From MED-G105 sp965263305 (GTDB lineage Bacteria > Pseudomonadota > Alphaproteobacteria > Caulobacterales > Parvularculaceae), in assembly GCA_965263305.1 (NCBI GenBank), contig OZ253666.1, positions 1,178,001-1,242,000 of the forward strand: 64,000 nucleotides of DNA. The letters run 5' to 3'. Position numbers and translations under genes: made by a program. Below, in pieces: positions 49,315 to 59,081 of this stretch; positions within the stretch are counted from its first letter, which is position 1; each line of letters begins with the position of its first letter. The notes under the pieces were generated by a model that was not told the origin of the DNA, made no database searches, and saw only the letters and a program-made list of their open reading frames with translations.

Positions 49315-50724
49315 TTAGGCCGCGGCTTCTTCCATCAGCAATTTCTGAATGTTCATCACAGCGGGCGCTGCTTTTTCCCTAATGGCGTTCATGACGCCCA
49401 TCTTCTCTTCATCATTGCGATCGAGGCCGCTGGTCATGGCGCTAAACGGGTCCAACCGGCATTGGGTCATCCAATTGCGGACCTGCTTATTCTGCGACCA
49501 GGCGCGTTGGTTGATCATGTTCCCCATAAAGGAACGCGCCCATTCGGATGGCGTGTCGGCCAAAGCCACCGGCTGGCAAAGTGCATTTTTTTCTTCATCC
49601 GTCTCTAGCAACGCCTCGACATAGGCGATTAACGCCGAACTCGTGGTAACGAGAGGCGCACGCACGGCCTGGACGGTGATGGTGTCACCGTCAAATATAG
49701 GCTTCACGCTCTGGGTACTGAAGGAGATCGGCGTCGCCGTACAATCAATATAAAGCGTGCCCGCCGGCGCCTCATGGCTTGCCCCGCTTTGCATGATCAT
49801 GGCGCCTTTTTCTAGGCGCGCCACACGCTCACCCATAATAACATTCTTGATACGGCGTAACTGATCCACCTCGCCAGTTGAAATCGTTGCATAGTGGCAC
49901 ATGGTCGGGCGCACGGATGGGTCAATGCGCAACATTACACCGCACGCCTCCATGCGTTCAAACATATCGTCGATGGATGTCGCTGCGATCATCGCATCCA
50001 GTTGACCCACAAAACCACCCATGGAGGTATCGAAAAAATCAATGCCCGGCTGGGTGGTTGTCCGGTTCGTCAACCAGGACGCCCGCGGCATGACCCAGGT
50101 GATCGCATCCGGGTCCACCCCATGGTTCAACAACCAGACGCCGGTATCCATCGCCGTTTTACCGCCGCCGAGGATGGCGTAGTGGGGCCGCCCGGGCGCA
50201 AGGCGCGGCGCATCATTCGGCGGGACGCACGCGACATCAGACGCGACCTCGTATTTGCGTTGATGGGTGGCGGGAACGCTAGCGGTGAAAAACGAGGCAT
50301 CGACAATGCGTTTGCGCGGACGCACTGAATAAGAAGCAGGAGAGACTAGGGAACGGAACGCCCCGTCACCTGTATAGTCGCAAAGGGGGTAGTATCGCAC
50401 GCGGCCCGACGGCAGAAAACGTTCCCGCAGGACCTTTTCAAAATAGGCGGTGACTTCTGGCCCAGAGGCTAATTCATATAAACCCGCATTGGGGCCTGTC
50501 TCGTCAATCCGGTTTGAACCAAGCGCCGTCGAGGCGACGCCGTAAAACGCCGATGGCTGATGGAGGCGCACAAAAGAATAGGCGTCGTTCCAGTGCCCGC
50601 CGGGCATATGGCGACGATCGACAAGAATGATGTCGGCGTCAGTTTCAGAAAGCAGGGTATCGACAAACGCCATGCCCACTGCGCCGGCGCCGACGACAAG
50701 ATAATCGGTCTCAAGGTTCTCCAT
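49315..50724 (-). CDS. FAD/NAD(P)-binding oxidoreductase
   Basis: A 469-residue flavoprotein with two Rossmann motifs: FAD-binding DYLVVGAGAVGMAFVDTLLS at the N-terminus and an NAD(P)-binding HYAILGGGKTAMDTGVWLLN near residue 200. Between them RRHMPGGHWNDAYSFVRLHQ resembles the flavin-monooxygenase or dimethylaniline-type layout (after GxGxxG, the GG-x-W motif). A later PPNDAPRLAPGRPHY precedes the second motif. The C-terminus is acidic and helical. The substrate is unknown. It may be a Baeyer-Villiger or N-hydroxylating relative, but the signature hexapeptide is not certain. It is monocistronic. Confidence 0.85.
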   Translation of the reverse strand: MENLETDYLVVGAGAVGMAFVDTLLSETDADIILVDRRHMPGGHWNDAYSFVRLHQPSAFYGVASTALGSNRIDETGPNAGLYELASGPEVTAYFEKVLRERFLPSGRVRYYPLCDYTGDGAFRSLVSPASYSVRPRKRIVDASFFTASVPATHQRKYEVASDVACVPPNDAPRLAPGRPHYAILGGGKTAMDTGVWLLNHGVDPDAITWVMPRASWLTNRTTTQPGIDFFDTSMGGFVGQLDAMIAATSIDDMFERMEACGVMLRIDPSVRPTMCHYATISTGEVDQLRRIKNVIMGERVARLEKGAMIMQSGASHEAPAGTLYIDCTATPISFSTQSVKPIFDGDTITVQAVRAPLVTTSSALIAYVEALLETDEEKNALCQPVALADTPSEWARSFMGNMINQRAWSQNKQVRNWMTQCRLDPFSAMTSGLDRNDEEKMGVMNAIREKAAPAVMNIQKLLMEEAAA

Positions 50725-50862
50725 GACGTCTCTCCCTCATCTAAAAAGTCACGCCCGCCGCCGGGCCAGACGACGCGCAGTCTTATCGCCTAAATGCAGG
50801 ACCGTATAGGAGCATGCGCAGAGATGTTAGGAGCACGTTTTGAGTAGGACTTCAGAGCGCGA

Positions 50863-52086
50863 CTACTCTAATCGATTGCGGTCGCGGAAGGTGACGATCT
50901 GAAGTTTATCTTCCCCAACATGGTCGCGGATGCTTTCGTGCAGATCGACATGGTGAAACCGGTTCCATTCATCGGGCTGTAGAACACTCAACGTATCGGC
51001 GGTGGCTTTGGCCATGACAGCGCCGTAGCCCGCCACGACAAACGCGCCGGAGAAGACGGCCGCCTCCATAAGCCATCCATTGGCGCTAACACTTGTCGCC
51101 ATAGTCCTCTCTACAAAGATGATACTAACGCCAACCAAGAGGCACAACGTCGCGCCGGCGACGCCATAAAGCGTCGTGTTTCGCCTGATCTGGTAAACAG
51201 CGTTGCGCACCGTCAGCTCGCACAACAGCAATCGCATGGCGAGCCAATTATAGGCGAGCGTCCAAGTCCCGGCTTCATCGCGCAGCTCATCGGCCTGGGG
51301 CATGCGCATTGTTCGCTCAACATTCATGGCCCGGCGTTTGGCCACCTGAAAATTCTGATTGATGCGACTGAACTTTGACGTGATGTAGTTATCAAGCCCC
51401 AGAAGGTTTTGCTGTTGGGTCACCTTATAAGGCCAATGGTAAAGCAACATCAGAAAACCCATCGCCAGGAAAAAAACGCCGCCGGTTACGGCGGCACGCG
51501 CGGCCATATCGCCAGCGCCCGTCAACGTGGTCACCTGCCCCGCGAGACCCGCGCCGCTAGCCAGCAACAGCGATACGGCGCCCAACAGCAGCAATGGAGC
51601 GTAGACCAACAAAAGTCTGCGCGTGTTAGCGTTGAGCGTTTTGCGAAACACCGTCATGACGCCCAGAAAATTCATATCGGCCGCATGGGTATGACGGCCT
51701 AAGACATCATCCAGATATTCTTGCTCCACCTCTTCATAAAAGAAGTCGGACCGCGCAAAGAGGGAAAAGGGCTGGGTATAGAATTTCTCCGCCTGCGCCG
51801 CATAGGCGCGCGCTTCTTCTAAACTAACATCAGCGGCAGTGCGTTCAACCAGGGTTGGGCGTTGCAGACGGCGAAACAAAAACGAATTTTCGGTTCGCAC
51901 CCTGCTGGCGGGCGGATCATCTGGCGCCGCTGCCGGGCGGGGCGCATCCCCTCTCGCCTTGGAGGCGGCTGCGGCGCTCGACTTTGATACCGCATTCGAT
52001 GCTCTGACAGGCGATGAGCGGCCGCCCGCGACCCGCAATACCCGTCTGAAGGAACTTAAAACCGTCGCAAATAAAGAAAAAACCAT
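50863..52086 (-). CDS. Multi-pass membrane protein of unknown function
   Basis: A protein of 407 residues starting at ATG 52086 (MVFSLFATVLSSFRR), with AGAGGGG upstream. The N-terminal 80 residues are Ala/Ser/Pro-rich and low-complexity. Four hydrophobic segments lie at about 165-190 (LLLVYAPLLLLGAVSLLLAS), 205-228 (VTGGVFFLAMGFLMLLYHWP), 318-338 (TTLYGVAGATLCLLVGVSII) and 352-372. A soluble helical loop lies between segments 2 and 3 (YITSKFSRINQNFQVAKRRA). I do not recognise a family. It is monocistronic. Confidence 0.7.
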   Translation of the reverse strand: MVFSLFATVLSSFRRVLRVAGGRSSPVRASNAVSKSSAAAASKARGDAPRPAAAPDDPPASRVRTENSFLFRRLQRPTLVERTAADVSLEEARAYAAQAEKFYTQPFSLFARSDFFYEEVEQEYLDDVLGRHTHAADMNFLGVMTVFRKTLNANTRRLLLVYAPLLLLGAVSLLLASGAGLAGQVTTLTGAGDMAARAAVTGGVFFLAMGFLMLLYHWPYKVTQQQNLLGLDNYITSKFSRINQNFQVAKRRAMNVERTMRMPQADELRDEAGTWTLAYNWLAMRLLLCELTVRNAVYQIRRNTTLYGVAGATLCLLVGVSIIFVERTMATSVSANGWLMEAAVFSGAFVVAGYGAVMAKATADTLSVLQPDEWNRFHHVDLHESIRDHVGEDKLQIVTFRDRNRLE

Positions 52087-52249
52087 CTCCAACCCCTCTT
52101 TTATGGTTAATAAAATGGGGTCGGATGGGCTAAATTCAAGAAACAATCAGCAATATATCAAGAGAATTCTGAGCGCCGTCCGCGTTCCGCAGTATCAATT
52201 TCTCGTCGCAAAAAAACGCTCAAATCATATGCTGCAATGCAGCAGTTTT

Positions 52250-53437
52250 CTAATCGCGTAAATCCAAAAACGATTGACGCCCTTCAAGACCATCCAACAG
52301 TTTCTGTACGTTTTTTCTAAGGTCGGCCTTTACGGTTGGATCATCGAGAAGCGTTTGGCCCAGTTTACGTGCAGCGGTCTTATCCATTTCACGGCCATCG
52401 CCTTCAGCAAGGGCAACAGCGTAGAAAAAGCGGCCCTGGCGATCACCCGCCGCAGCGGCGCGTTCAAACCAATTGGCGGCGAGGTCGTCCGTCAACCCAC
52501 GATGAGCGAACAAGCCCATGGCGGTGAGCGCCGGAGGATATCCATTGTCAGCCGCCTTGCGCATCAACGACACTGCTGTCTTGCGTTCCTCTGGGCTCAT
52601 CGGTTGAGCGGAAATCAATGCCGACAAATTGTAAGAGGCGAGGATATGTCCTTGGTTGGCGGCTTGCGTATAATATTGACGCGTTTTTTTGAGGTCTCGC
52701 GTGACACCGCGCCCAACCAGATACATGAACCCAAGGTGATATTGTCCGTCAGCGTCATTTAAATTTGCGGCTTTTTCGAAATAAGATGCCGCCTTTGGAA
52801 AGTCCTTTTCCACGCCGTCGCCCCGACTATGCATCAGCCCTAAACGGATCATCGCCCGAGGATCATCGTTCTCCGCAGCCTTGGTGAATTGCTGAATAGC
52901 GAGGTCGTGATCCCCTATTTTAGCCGCCAGAACACCGAGGGAAACGCGAGCGTCTACGTCCCCATTCTCCGCCGCCATCCTGTAGAGCGTTTTGGCTTTC
53001 TCAAGGTCTTTCTCGACGGATTGCCCTTTTTCAAACAAAAAGCCGAGCAAATGCTGCGCCGCTGGTGACCCTGATTGTGCGAGGGGTTGAGCGATGTACC
53101 GCGCCCGCTCATGATCACCTGCGATCAGCGCCTCAAAAGCGGGGCGCAGCGCGTCGGGCGCATCCTTTACGCCGCGCCCTAACGGCCCGCTAAGCGTTTC
53201 ATTTAAAAATGCGCCATCGGCGCCGTTGGTATTGGACGCAGCTGGGGAAGACCCGCCCGTTAGGTCCGGCGCGATTTTCGCCCCATCTGACGCGAGGGTT
53301 TTTATCGTGTCTGCGCCGCCAAGCGCCAATCGTTCTCGATCAAGACGGCTCGTATTCGCCGCAGCGCCAATAGTAAGCGCCATTGTCATCACACCAAGCG
53401 TGCCCACGACGCCAAAATGCCAGACCTTTCGCCCCAT
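52250..53437 (-). CDS. Sel1-repeat (SLR) exported protein
   Basis: A 395-residue protein with an N-terminal hydrophobic segment (GVVGTLGVMTMALTIGAAAN) that is a signal or anchor. About six Sel1-like repeats of 36 residues run from residue 105 to 350, with marks such as AQHLLGFLFEKGQSVEKDLE, ARVSLGVLAAKIGDHDLAIQ, AMIRLGLMHSRGDGVEKDFP and GQYHLGFMYLVGRGVTRDLK. These form a solenoid that mediates protein contacts. Members regulate signal transduction or envelope processes. Target unknown. It precedes thiE on the same strand by 286 bases. Confidence 0.85.
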   Translation of the reverse strand: MGRKVWHFGVVGTLGVMTMALTIGAAANTSRLDRERLALGGADTIKTLASDGAKIAPDLTGGSSPAASNTNGADGAFLNETLSGPLGRGVKDAPDALRPAFEALIAGDHERARYIAQPLAQSGSPAAQHLLGFLFEKGQSVEKDLEKAKTLYRMAAENGDVDARVSLGVLAAKIGDHDLAIQQFTKAAENDDPRAMIRLGLMHSRGDGVEKDFPKAASYFEKAANLNDADGQYHLGFMYLVGRGVTRDLKKTRQYYTQAANQGHILASYNLSALISAQPMSPEERKTAVSLMRKAADNGYPPALTAMGLFAHRGLTDDLAANWFERAAAAGDRQGRFFYAVALAEGDGREMDKTAARKLGQTLLDDPTVKADLRKNVQKLLDGLEGRQSFLDLRD

Positions 53438-53723
53438 GATCTTAATCCCGTCTTTTTCGCCTTACGCCCCCACGGCGCTATCGGCTCATCGTTCAATGTG
53501 CTCATTCGAAAGCCACACCCCCCTCTGAGGATCGCAGCCCCGATCATTAATCCAACGGTTGCTAAGCATATCCCGTGCCGCAGGCTTGAATAACGAGCGA
53601 ACGGCTTCGCCACCGATTAAATCACTTTCGAAACGATCTAGCATAGCATTGGCGCATCGTCAGCCCACCCGAACTCGCGCCGATATCATACACTCGGCGC
53701 GGGAGACACCATCTCGCCCTGCA

Positions 53724-54404
53724 TCAAGCCTGCCGCACGGCGGTGTCAAACAGCTGATTAAAAGCAGCGACCGCCGCCGCCGGGCCCTCATCAGCCAGCC
53801 ATACCGCCCCGGAAACAGCGAGGAAATCAGCCCCTGCTGCGACAAGCGGCATCGCGTTTTCCGGGGTGACGCCGCCAATCGCGACGGAGGGGACTATGGT
53901 GGCGAATGACCACCACTCTAAGAGTGAAATGGGCGCCGTCGTTGAGGCGTCTTTGGTCTTGGTTGGGAAAAACGCGCCAAAGGCGACATAATCCGCCCCC
54001 GCCTCTCCTGCCTCCAGCGCCAAATGGCGGGAGTCGTGGCAGGTCACGCCGACAATCGCGTCTTCTCCTAATTGCGCACGGGCGTCGGTATAGCTCGCGT
54101 CTCCTTGTCCAATATGGACACCGTCCGCCCCCGCTTTTTTCGCCAGATCAGGACGATCATTAATCAGGAGGGCGATATCATGCGCCTGCAGACGAGGCAG
54201 TAACGCTTCGGCAAGGTGCAGGATGTCATCTTCCGGCGCCGGTACGTCATCAACTTTTAGGCGTAGCTGAAGACAAGCGATATCGCCGCCATCAATCGCC
54301 CTGGAAACGGCTTCCAAAAACGCGGCAGGGTCCGGGATTTGCGGCGGCGATATGAGATAGAGACGACACCGCGTATCGGCGGCGTTTTTTGAACGGTCGG
54401 TCAT
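53724..54404 (-). CDS. thiE: Thiamine-phosphate synthase ThiE
   Basis: A TIM-barrel enzyme of 226 residues that joins HMP-diphosphate and HET-phosphate to form thiamine phosphate. Family marks are LYLISPP, DIACLQLRLK (diphosphate region), ALLINDRPDLAKKAGADGVH, IGQGDASYTDARAQLGEDAI, and the phosphate loops VAFGAFFPTKTK and VPSVAIGGVTPEN. It is a standalone gene here; thiG, thiS, thiC and thiD are not nearby, and no TPP riboswitch is seen in the 83-base leader. The spacing to coq4 is 83 bases on the same strand. Confidence 0.95.
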   Translation of the reverse strand: MTDRSKNAADTRCRLYLISPPQIPDPAAFLEAVSRAIDGGDIACLQLRLKVDDVPAPEDDILHLAEALLPRLQAHDIALLINDRPDLAKKAGADGVHIGQGDASYTDARAQLGEDAIVGVTCHDSRHLALEAGEAGADYVAFGAFFPTKTKDASTTAPISLLEWWSFATIVPSVAIGGVTPENAMPLVAAGADFLAVSGAVWLADEGPAAAVAAFNQLFDTAVRQA

Positions 54405-54487
54405 GCAAGCGGGCCTAACCCATTCACGGAAACAGCAAAAGGCCCTTCACCCAAAGGCGCCCAATTTGTCGGCGCCGATGGTGGAAA

Positions 54488-55357
54488 CTAAGCGGCGGCC
54501 TGGCCCGCTTCCTTCAGGCGCTTTTCCTCCCGCTCAGCCTGGGTGCCCTTTACGCGCGGCTTCAGCAATCCATCGCGAATTTCCTGCGGGATTGAATTAT
54601 AGGCCGTGGGCGACGTGAGATTCAGCCGCGCGCGCGCATCAGTTAGCTGCTCTGGCATAAGGGTCTCGATGTCTTCAAGAATGAGGGATTTCGCCTGGCG
54701 CCCTCGCTCAATACCCTCACGGACGGCCCGACGGATCGCATACCGAGGCTGCTCTAGCTTTGCAGCGAGAGACCCAACCTCAATAATGAGACGCAACCCG
54801 TTGTTGCCGTTCTGTGCATAGGTCACGCCGAGGACAGACAATTCGCCCAATGTATCGCGGCCATACCCGGTCAGTACGTGCCAAACATCGTGAACCACCT
54901 CGAAGTGCAGCATACCGCGCCGGTACTCCTCAAACTGTGTTTCGCAGTTGTAATCGACCCCGGCCTCTTCGGCGGCGGAGGTGATACCATCGGGGGTCAG
55001 ATTTTCGCTTTCCATGAATTTTAAATAAGCGCGTCCGACGGACCCTTCGGGCAAGGAGCGCAACCACTCTTTGTCGCACAAACGCTCCACGGTGCTGGTC
55101 TCCCCCGTGACAACGCGGCGGCCATGAGGGGTTCCGGAAAACTGTTCGAATACCCGTTTATAGGAACGACCCGCCAGCGCGTAGACGATATCGAAGACCT
55201 GCCGGGTATCTTCCTTATTGCCAATGAGTTTTGTGACGCCGACAAGCGCCGCAAGAGGGCGAATTTTCGGTGTCGGCGGGGCAGGAAATCCATTGATCAT
55301 TTCGATTTGATCAGCTGGGTAATGCTTAGCGAAGTCAAAACGCGTTTCTTTAGCCAT
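54488..55357 (-). CDS. coq4: Coq4-family ubiquinone biosynthesis protein
   Basis: A 289-residue protein of the Coq4 family. The signature HDxxH-x11-E motif is complete: His156, Asp157, His160 and Glu172 (HDVWHVLTGYGRDTLGE), which binds a metal. In alphaproteobacteria Coq4 takes part in ubiquinone biosynthesis at the C1 position. Additional marks are YALAGRSYKRVFEQFSG, LCDKEWLRSLPEGSVGRAYL and GNNGLRLIIEVGSLAAKLEQ. The C-terminus is a charged helix (RVKGTQAEREEKRLKEAGQA). No other ubi gene is in the window. Confidence 0.92.
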   Translation of the reverse strand: MAKETRFDFAKHYPADQIEMINGFPAPPTPKIRPLAALVGVTKLIGNKEDTRQVFDIVYALAGRSYKRVFEQFSGTPHGRRVVTGETSTVERLCDKEWLRSLPEGSVGRAYLKFMESENLTPDGITSAAEEAGVDYNCETQFEEYRRGMLHFEVVHDVWHVLTGYGRDTLGELSVLGVTYAQNGNNGLRLIIEVGSLAAKLEQPRYAIRRAVREGIERGRQAKSLILEDIETLMPEQLTDARARLNLTSPTAYNSIPQEIRDGLLKPRVKGTQAEREEKRLKEAGQAAA

Positions 55358-55525
55358 TTTGGCGCCTCCGGCGATTTTTTATGGTCGGTATGATGCGCGT
55401 CAACATGTGAGCCATGACGCGCTTTTGAATTACACTCACCAGTTTACCTATGGCTAATCTCGGTATTCTTGTTCGTGACGTCAAGAGGCGAGGCGCAAAA
55501 TTCTTCTCGGCTCAAGCCCCGTTCT

Positions 55526-56416
55526 TCACGAAAGAGCCCGCGCTGGGTGCATGCCGTCGACATATCCCATGAACGGGGGATGGATGGAGTAGCCGAGCAA
55601 TGCCTGGGCGCGCGGCGGTAGGGCGGCGGCTTTTTCCGGCGGCACCGCGAGGGTCATCGTCTCCAGAGGGCGAATAAACCCCGCGCAGTATTGGGGCGTG
55701 ACCAACAGCCTCGACGATTGGGAATTATTGGCGCCGCCACGATGCCAAAGGGTGCCTTTAGCCACCATGAGAGACCCTGCCGGCATCACCGCCTTGACCG
55801 CATCGGGGTGAAACCCTGGATCGCCGTCACCGGCCTCTAACGTCTTTGTCTGGAAAGCGTCTTTCAGCATATCGCCCGTCGGCGTCTCCGCGCCCCAACG
55901 GTGACTTCCTGGGATTACTTCCGTTGCGCCGTTATCCTCGGTCATGGCGTCAATCGCCCAGAAGGTGCTGACGCCAAAGGGCTGGCGCGGCCTTGGCGCT
56001 TCGCAATGGCTATCATCCGTATGCCATGGCTGCGCCGTCTCGCCCGGATGAAGGTTAATCGCCAAATTGGCCGACAAGAGGCAACTAAGACCTAAATCAC
56101 GTTCCGCGAACGCCAAGGCCAACGGGTGGATCGCTAGCTCAGCAAAAATCTCACCCTTCGCCAACAGCGCGTAGACGCGGTTCGACCATACACCTTCAAA
56201 ATCATTCCGCCCTCGGAGATCTTGGTTAAGATAGGGTTCCAACGCCTTATGGGCGTTTCTGCATGTCTCCTCGGACACGACATTTTCGAAGATCACATAG
56301 CCGTCTTCGTCATATTGCTGAAGAACATCATCGAAACGGCGCCCATCCAGAAACGGGGCAAGGCTGGACACATCAACGGGCGATGATTGACCGCGGGATG
56401 ATTGAAAAGCCGCCAT
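55526..56416 (-). CDS. Phytanoyl-CoA dioxygenase (PhyH) family protein
   Basis: A 296-residue Fe(II)/2-oxoglutarate oxygenase of the PhyH family. The facial triad is His132 and Asp134 in QPWHTDDSH and distal His225 in GTLWHRGGAN, followed by SSRLLVTPQY, where the Arg binds 2-oxoglutarate. N-terminal marks are LQQYDEDGYVIFENVVSEET. Members hydroxylate lipids, amino acids (for example ectoine) or natural products. The substrate cannot be told here; no ectoine genes are nearby. The gene is monocistronic. Confidence 0.92.
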   Translation of the reverse strand: MAAFQSSRGQSSPVDVSSLAPFLDGRRFDDVLQQYDEDGYVIFENVVSEETCRNAHKALEPYLNQDLRGRNDFEGVWSNRVYALLAKGEIFAELAIHPLALAFAERDLGLSCLLSANLAINLHPGETAQPWHTDDSHCEAPRPRQPFGVSTFWAIDAMTEDNGATEVIPGSHRWGAETPTGDMLKDAFQTKTLEAGDGDPGFHPDAVKAVMPAGSLMVAKGTLWHRGGANNSQSSRLLVTPQYCAGFIRPLETMTLAVPPEKAAALPPRAQALLGYSIHPPFMGYVDGMHPARALS

Positions 56417-56502
56417 GCTTTGCTTTCTCCTGTCACTTCCATGACAGCATAAAACAAAGGCGATGGCGGCGGGAGCGCGATCAGCAGTGCGAAAAAGCGC
56501 TG

Positions 56503-57546
56503 TTAAGCAGCGCTTTCAAGGGATGAGGCCCACTGTCCCATCTGGGCGAGGCCATTCATCTTAGCGCGGTGGGCGAAGGCGGCTTGCGCGGCCTCGGTGT
56601 TTTCAGGTTTCCCACTCCACGCTTTCAGGGGCGCCGCTTGCAGCGCGCGCCCATAGGAGAATGACAACGCCCATGGCATTTGGTCGCCATAGCCTGCGTT
56701 CATCGCATTCAAATGGGCCGTTGCTTCTTCGTCCGACTGACCGCCCGATAAGAAGACAATGCTTGGCACCGCCGCGGGAACCGTCCGGCGGAAGCACTTA
56801 ACAGTTTTCTCCGCGACTTCTTCGACACTCGGCTGGGTCGCCGCTTTTTTACCAGCGACGATCATGTTCGGCTTTAGGACAGTACCTTCAAGGGCCACAT
56901 TTGCGTCAAATAATTCCCGGTACAGCGTATTCAGCGTCCACTCGGTCACCTCGAAACAGCGGTCAATGTCATGGTCGCCATCCATCAGAACTTCCGGCTC
57001 GACGATCGGCACAATATTGGCCTCCTGACAGAGCGCAGCATACCGGGCAAGCGCATGGGCGTTGCCCTTTACGCAATCCCAGGACGGCATGGCTTTATCG
57101 CCGTTGCGACCGATATCGATGACCGCGCGCCATTTCGCAAAGCGTGCGCCGAGACCGTAATACTCTTCAAGCCGGGCGCGCAGGCCATCGAGACCTTCCG
57201 TCACCGTCTCACCAGCGACACCGCCCGCCAGAGGCTTGGCGCCGGCGTCGACCTTAATGCCAGGAATAGAGCCCGCCTCTTCAATCAATTTGACAAGGGG
57301 CGTGCCGTCTTTTGCTTTTTGTCGGATCGTTTCATCAAAGAGAATGACCCCGGAGATATGCTCGCGCATGGCGCTCTCAGTCCGGAACAACATTTCCCGG
57401 TAATCGCGACGGTTGTCTTCGGTCGATTCCGTGTTGATGGTGTCAAAACGCTTCTTGATGGTGCCGGAGGATTCATCCGCTGCGAGAATACCTTTGCCGG
57501 GCGCCGCCATGGCGATGGCGACTTTGTTGAGTGCATTTAGGTCCAT
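56503..57546 (-). CDS. fba: Fructose-bisphosphate aldolase, class I
   Basis: A 347-residue class I aldolase that uses a Schiff-base lysine to cleave fructose 1,6-bisphosphate. ATG 57546 (MDLNALNKVAIAMAAPG) is preceded by GGGAGG; the frame extends upstream to 57621 without support. Marks are GKGILAADESSGTIKKRF, GVILFDETIRQK, the Schiff-base region EGTVLKPNMIVAGKK, VPIVEPEVLMDGDH and the C-terminal FLSGGQSDEEATAHLNAMNA. It is the last of the central-carbon cluster tkt-gap-pgk-fba, and 126 bases downstream of pgk. Confidence 0.96.
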   Translation of the reverse strand: MDLNALNKVAIAMAAPGKGILAADESSGTIKKRFDTINTESTEDNRRDYREMLFRTESAMREHISGVILFDETIRQKAKDGTPLVKLIEEAGSIPGIKVDAGAKPLAGGVAGETVTEGLDGLRARLEEYYGLGARFAKWRAVIDIGRNGDKAMPSWDCVKGNAHALARYAALCQEANIVPIVEPEVLMDGDHDIDRCFEVTEWTLNTLYRELFDANVALEGTVLKPNMIVAGKKAATQPSVEEVAEKTVKCFRRTVPAAVPSIVFLSGGQSDEEATAHLNAMNAGYGDQMPWALSFSYGRALQAAPLKAWSGKPENTEAAQAAFAHRAKMNGLAQMGQWASSLESAA

Positions 57547-57671
57547 ATTTACCTCCCGAGTAAAAGAACTTCTGCGTTGCGAAATGGATGACGTATCATC
57601 CAACGAAGACGGGTTATCCATTCAAATAGAACAGTAGCCTTAACGAGACCTTAGGGGCCCGTTATCCCGAT

Positions 57672-58865
57672 TTAGGCTTTTAGCGCCTCTACCCCAGGTA
57701 GCGCTTTGCCTTCCAACCATTCGAGGAAGGCGCCGCCCGCCGTTGAGACATAGGTGAAATCATCCGCGACGCCGGCATGATAAAGGGCCGCGACGGTATC
57801 GCCGCCGCCTGCAACTGCGACGAGCCCCGCCTCCTTCACCCGTTTTGCGGCATAGCGCGCCGCCTCAACCGTTGCGGTGTCAAAGGGCGGTGTTTCGAAC
57901 GCGCCGAGGGGGCCGTTCCAGACAAGGGTTTTGGCGCTGTCGATTTTATCAGCGATGGCGTCAACGCCGGATGGACCGACATCCAGGATCATATCATCAG
58001 CGCCCACCGCATCGGCGGCGAGTACTTTGTGTTCGGCATGGGCCTTAAACTCACCGGCGACAACAACGTCATCTGGCAGCACGATCTCGCATCCATGGCT
58101 TTGCGCCTGGGTCATGATTTCGCGTGCGGTCTCGGCAAGGTCCGGTTCGCAAAGTGATTTCCCAACAGCGAGCCCCTTCGCAAAGAGGAAAGTGTTCGCC
58201 ATCCCGCCGCCAACCACCAGAATATCCGCGCGGGAGACAAGATTAAGGAGTAATTCAATCTTGGTAGAAACTTTTGCGCCGCCAACGACACAAGCCAGAG
58301 GGCGCTCCGGCTCGGCGAGGGCGGCGGAGAGATAATCAAGCTCCCGCTCCATGGCGAGGCCAGCGGCGGCCGGGAGCAATCGCGCGATCCCTTCGGTCGA
58401 TGCATGGGCGCGGTGGGCGGCGGAAAAGGCGTCGTTGATGTAAACATCCCCAAGAGCTGCAAGGGCCTTAGCGAAGGCCGGGTCGTTTTTCTCTTCCCCA
58501 GCGTGGAACCGCGTGTTCTCCAGAACAACTACGCCGCCAGCGTCTAACGCGCCGATCGCCTGTTCGGCTGGCGCGCCAATGCAGTCGGTCGCAAAGGCGA
58601 CAGGCCGGCCGAGCATGTCGGCGAGCTTCTCCGCGACGGGCGCAAGGGACTGGGCGGGATCGCGTTGACCTTTGGGCCTACCGAAATGGGAAAGAAGCGC
58701 GATCTTCGCGCCTTTATCGCTTAACGCCTGAATTGTGGGCAACGCCCGATCAATTCTTGTTGCATCGGAGACAACACCGTCCTGCATGGGCACGTTGAAA
58801 TCAACGCGCACGAGCGCGCATTTGCCCGCGACATCAAGATCGCCAATGGTTCGATAAGCCGCCAT
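57672..58865 (-). CDS. pgk: Phosphoglycerate kinase
   Basis: A 397-residue two-domain kinase. The N-domain has CALVRVDFNVPMQDGVVSDA, then TRIDRALPTIQALSDKGAKI and LLSHFGRPKG. The C-domain has the nucleotide-binding loops GGAKVSTKIELLLNLV, GGGMANTFLFAKGLAVGKSL, LDVGPSGVDAI and VAVAGGGDTVAAL. It catalyses 1,3-bisphosphoglycerate plus ADP to 3-phosphoglycerate plus ATP, reversibly in glycolysis or gluconeogenesis. It lies between a lipoprotein and fba on the same strand. Confidence 0.98.
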   Translation of the reverse strand: MAAYRTIGDLDVAGKCALVRVDFNVPMQDGVVSDATRIDRALPTIQALSDKGAKIALLSHFGRPKGQRDPAQSLAPVAEKLADMLGRPVAFATDCIGAPAEQAIGALDAGGVVVLENTRFHAGEEKNDPAFAKALAALGDVYINDAFSAAHRAHASTEGIARLLPAAAGLAMERELDYLSAALAEPERPLACVVGGAKVSTKIELLLNLVSRADILVVGGGMANTFLFAKGLAVGKSLCEPDLAETAREIMTQAQSHGCEIVLPDDVVVAGEFKAHAEHKVLAADAVGADDMILDVGPSGVDAIADKIDSAKTLVWNGPLGAFETPPFDTATVEAARYAAKRVKEAGLVAVAGGGDTVAALYHAGVADDFTYVSTAGGAFLEWLEGKALPGVEALKA

Positions 58866-59081
58866 TTATTATGTCTCACCCAGTTGTCAGGTTTAAAGAG
58901 GCCATGAAGGGGTCACGCCTCGCGGCGTTCATCGCCGCGCTCAGAATGATCAAGAGCTTGATAACGGCGTTTGCCGGTAGATTAAACGAGCGTCAAGACC
59001 GCCAATGGATTGGAACGCCGGCGAGACCACACGCAATGGCCTGGCCTGGGGTTCACCGACCGTCCTACCTTGCCCAAAGTT

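Noticed and set aside
53389..53613. A 74-codon minus-strand frame upstream of the Sel1-repeat gene
   Set aside because: It overlaps the Sel1 gene start by about 49 bases, has no clear ribosome site and only a weak hydrophobic segment.
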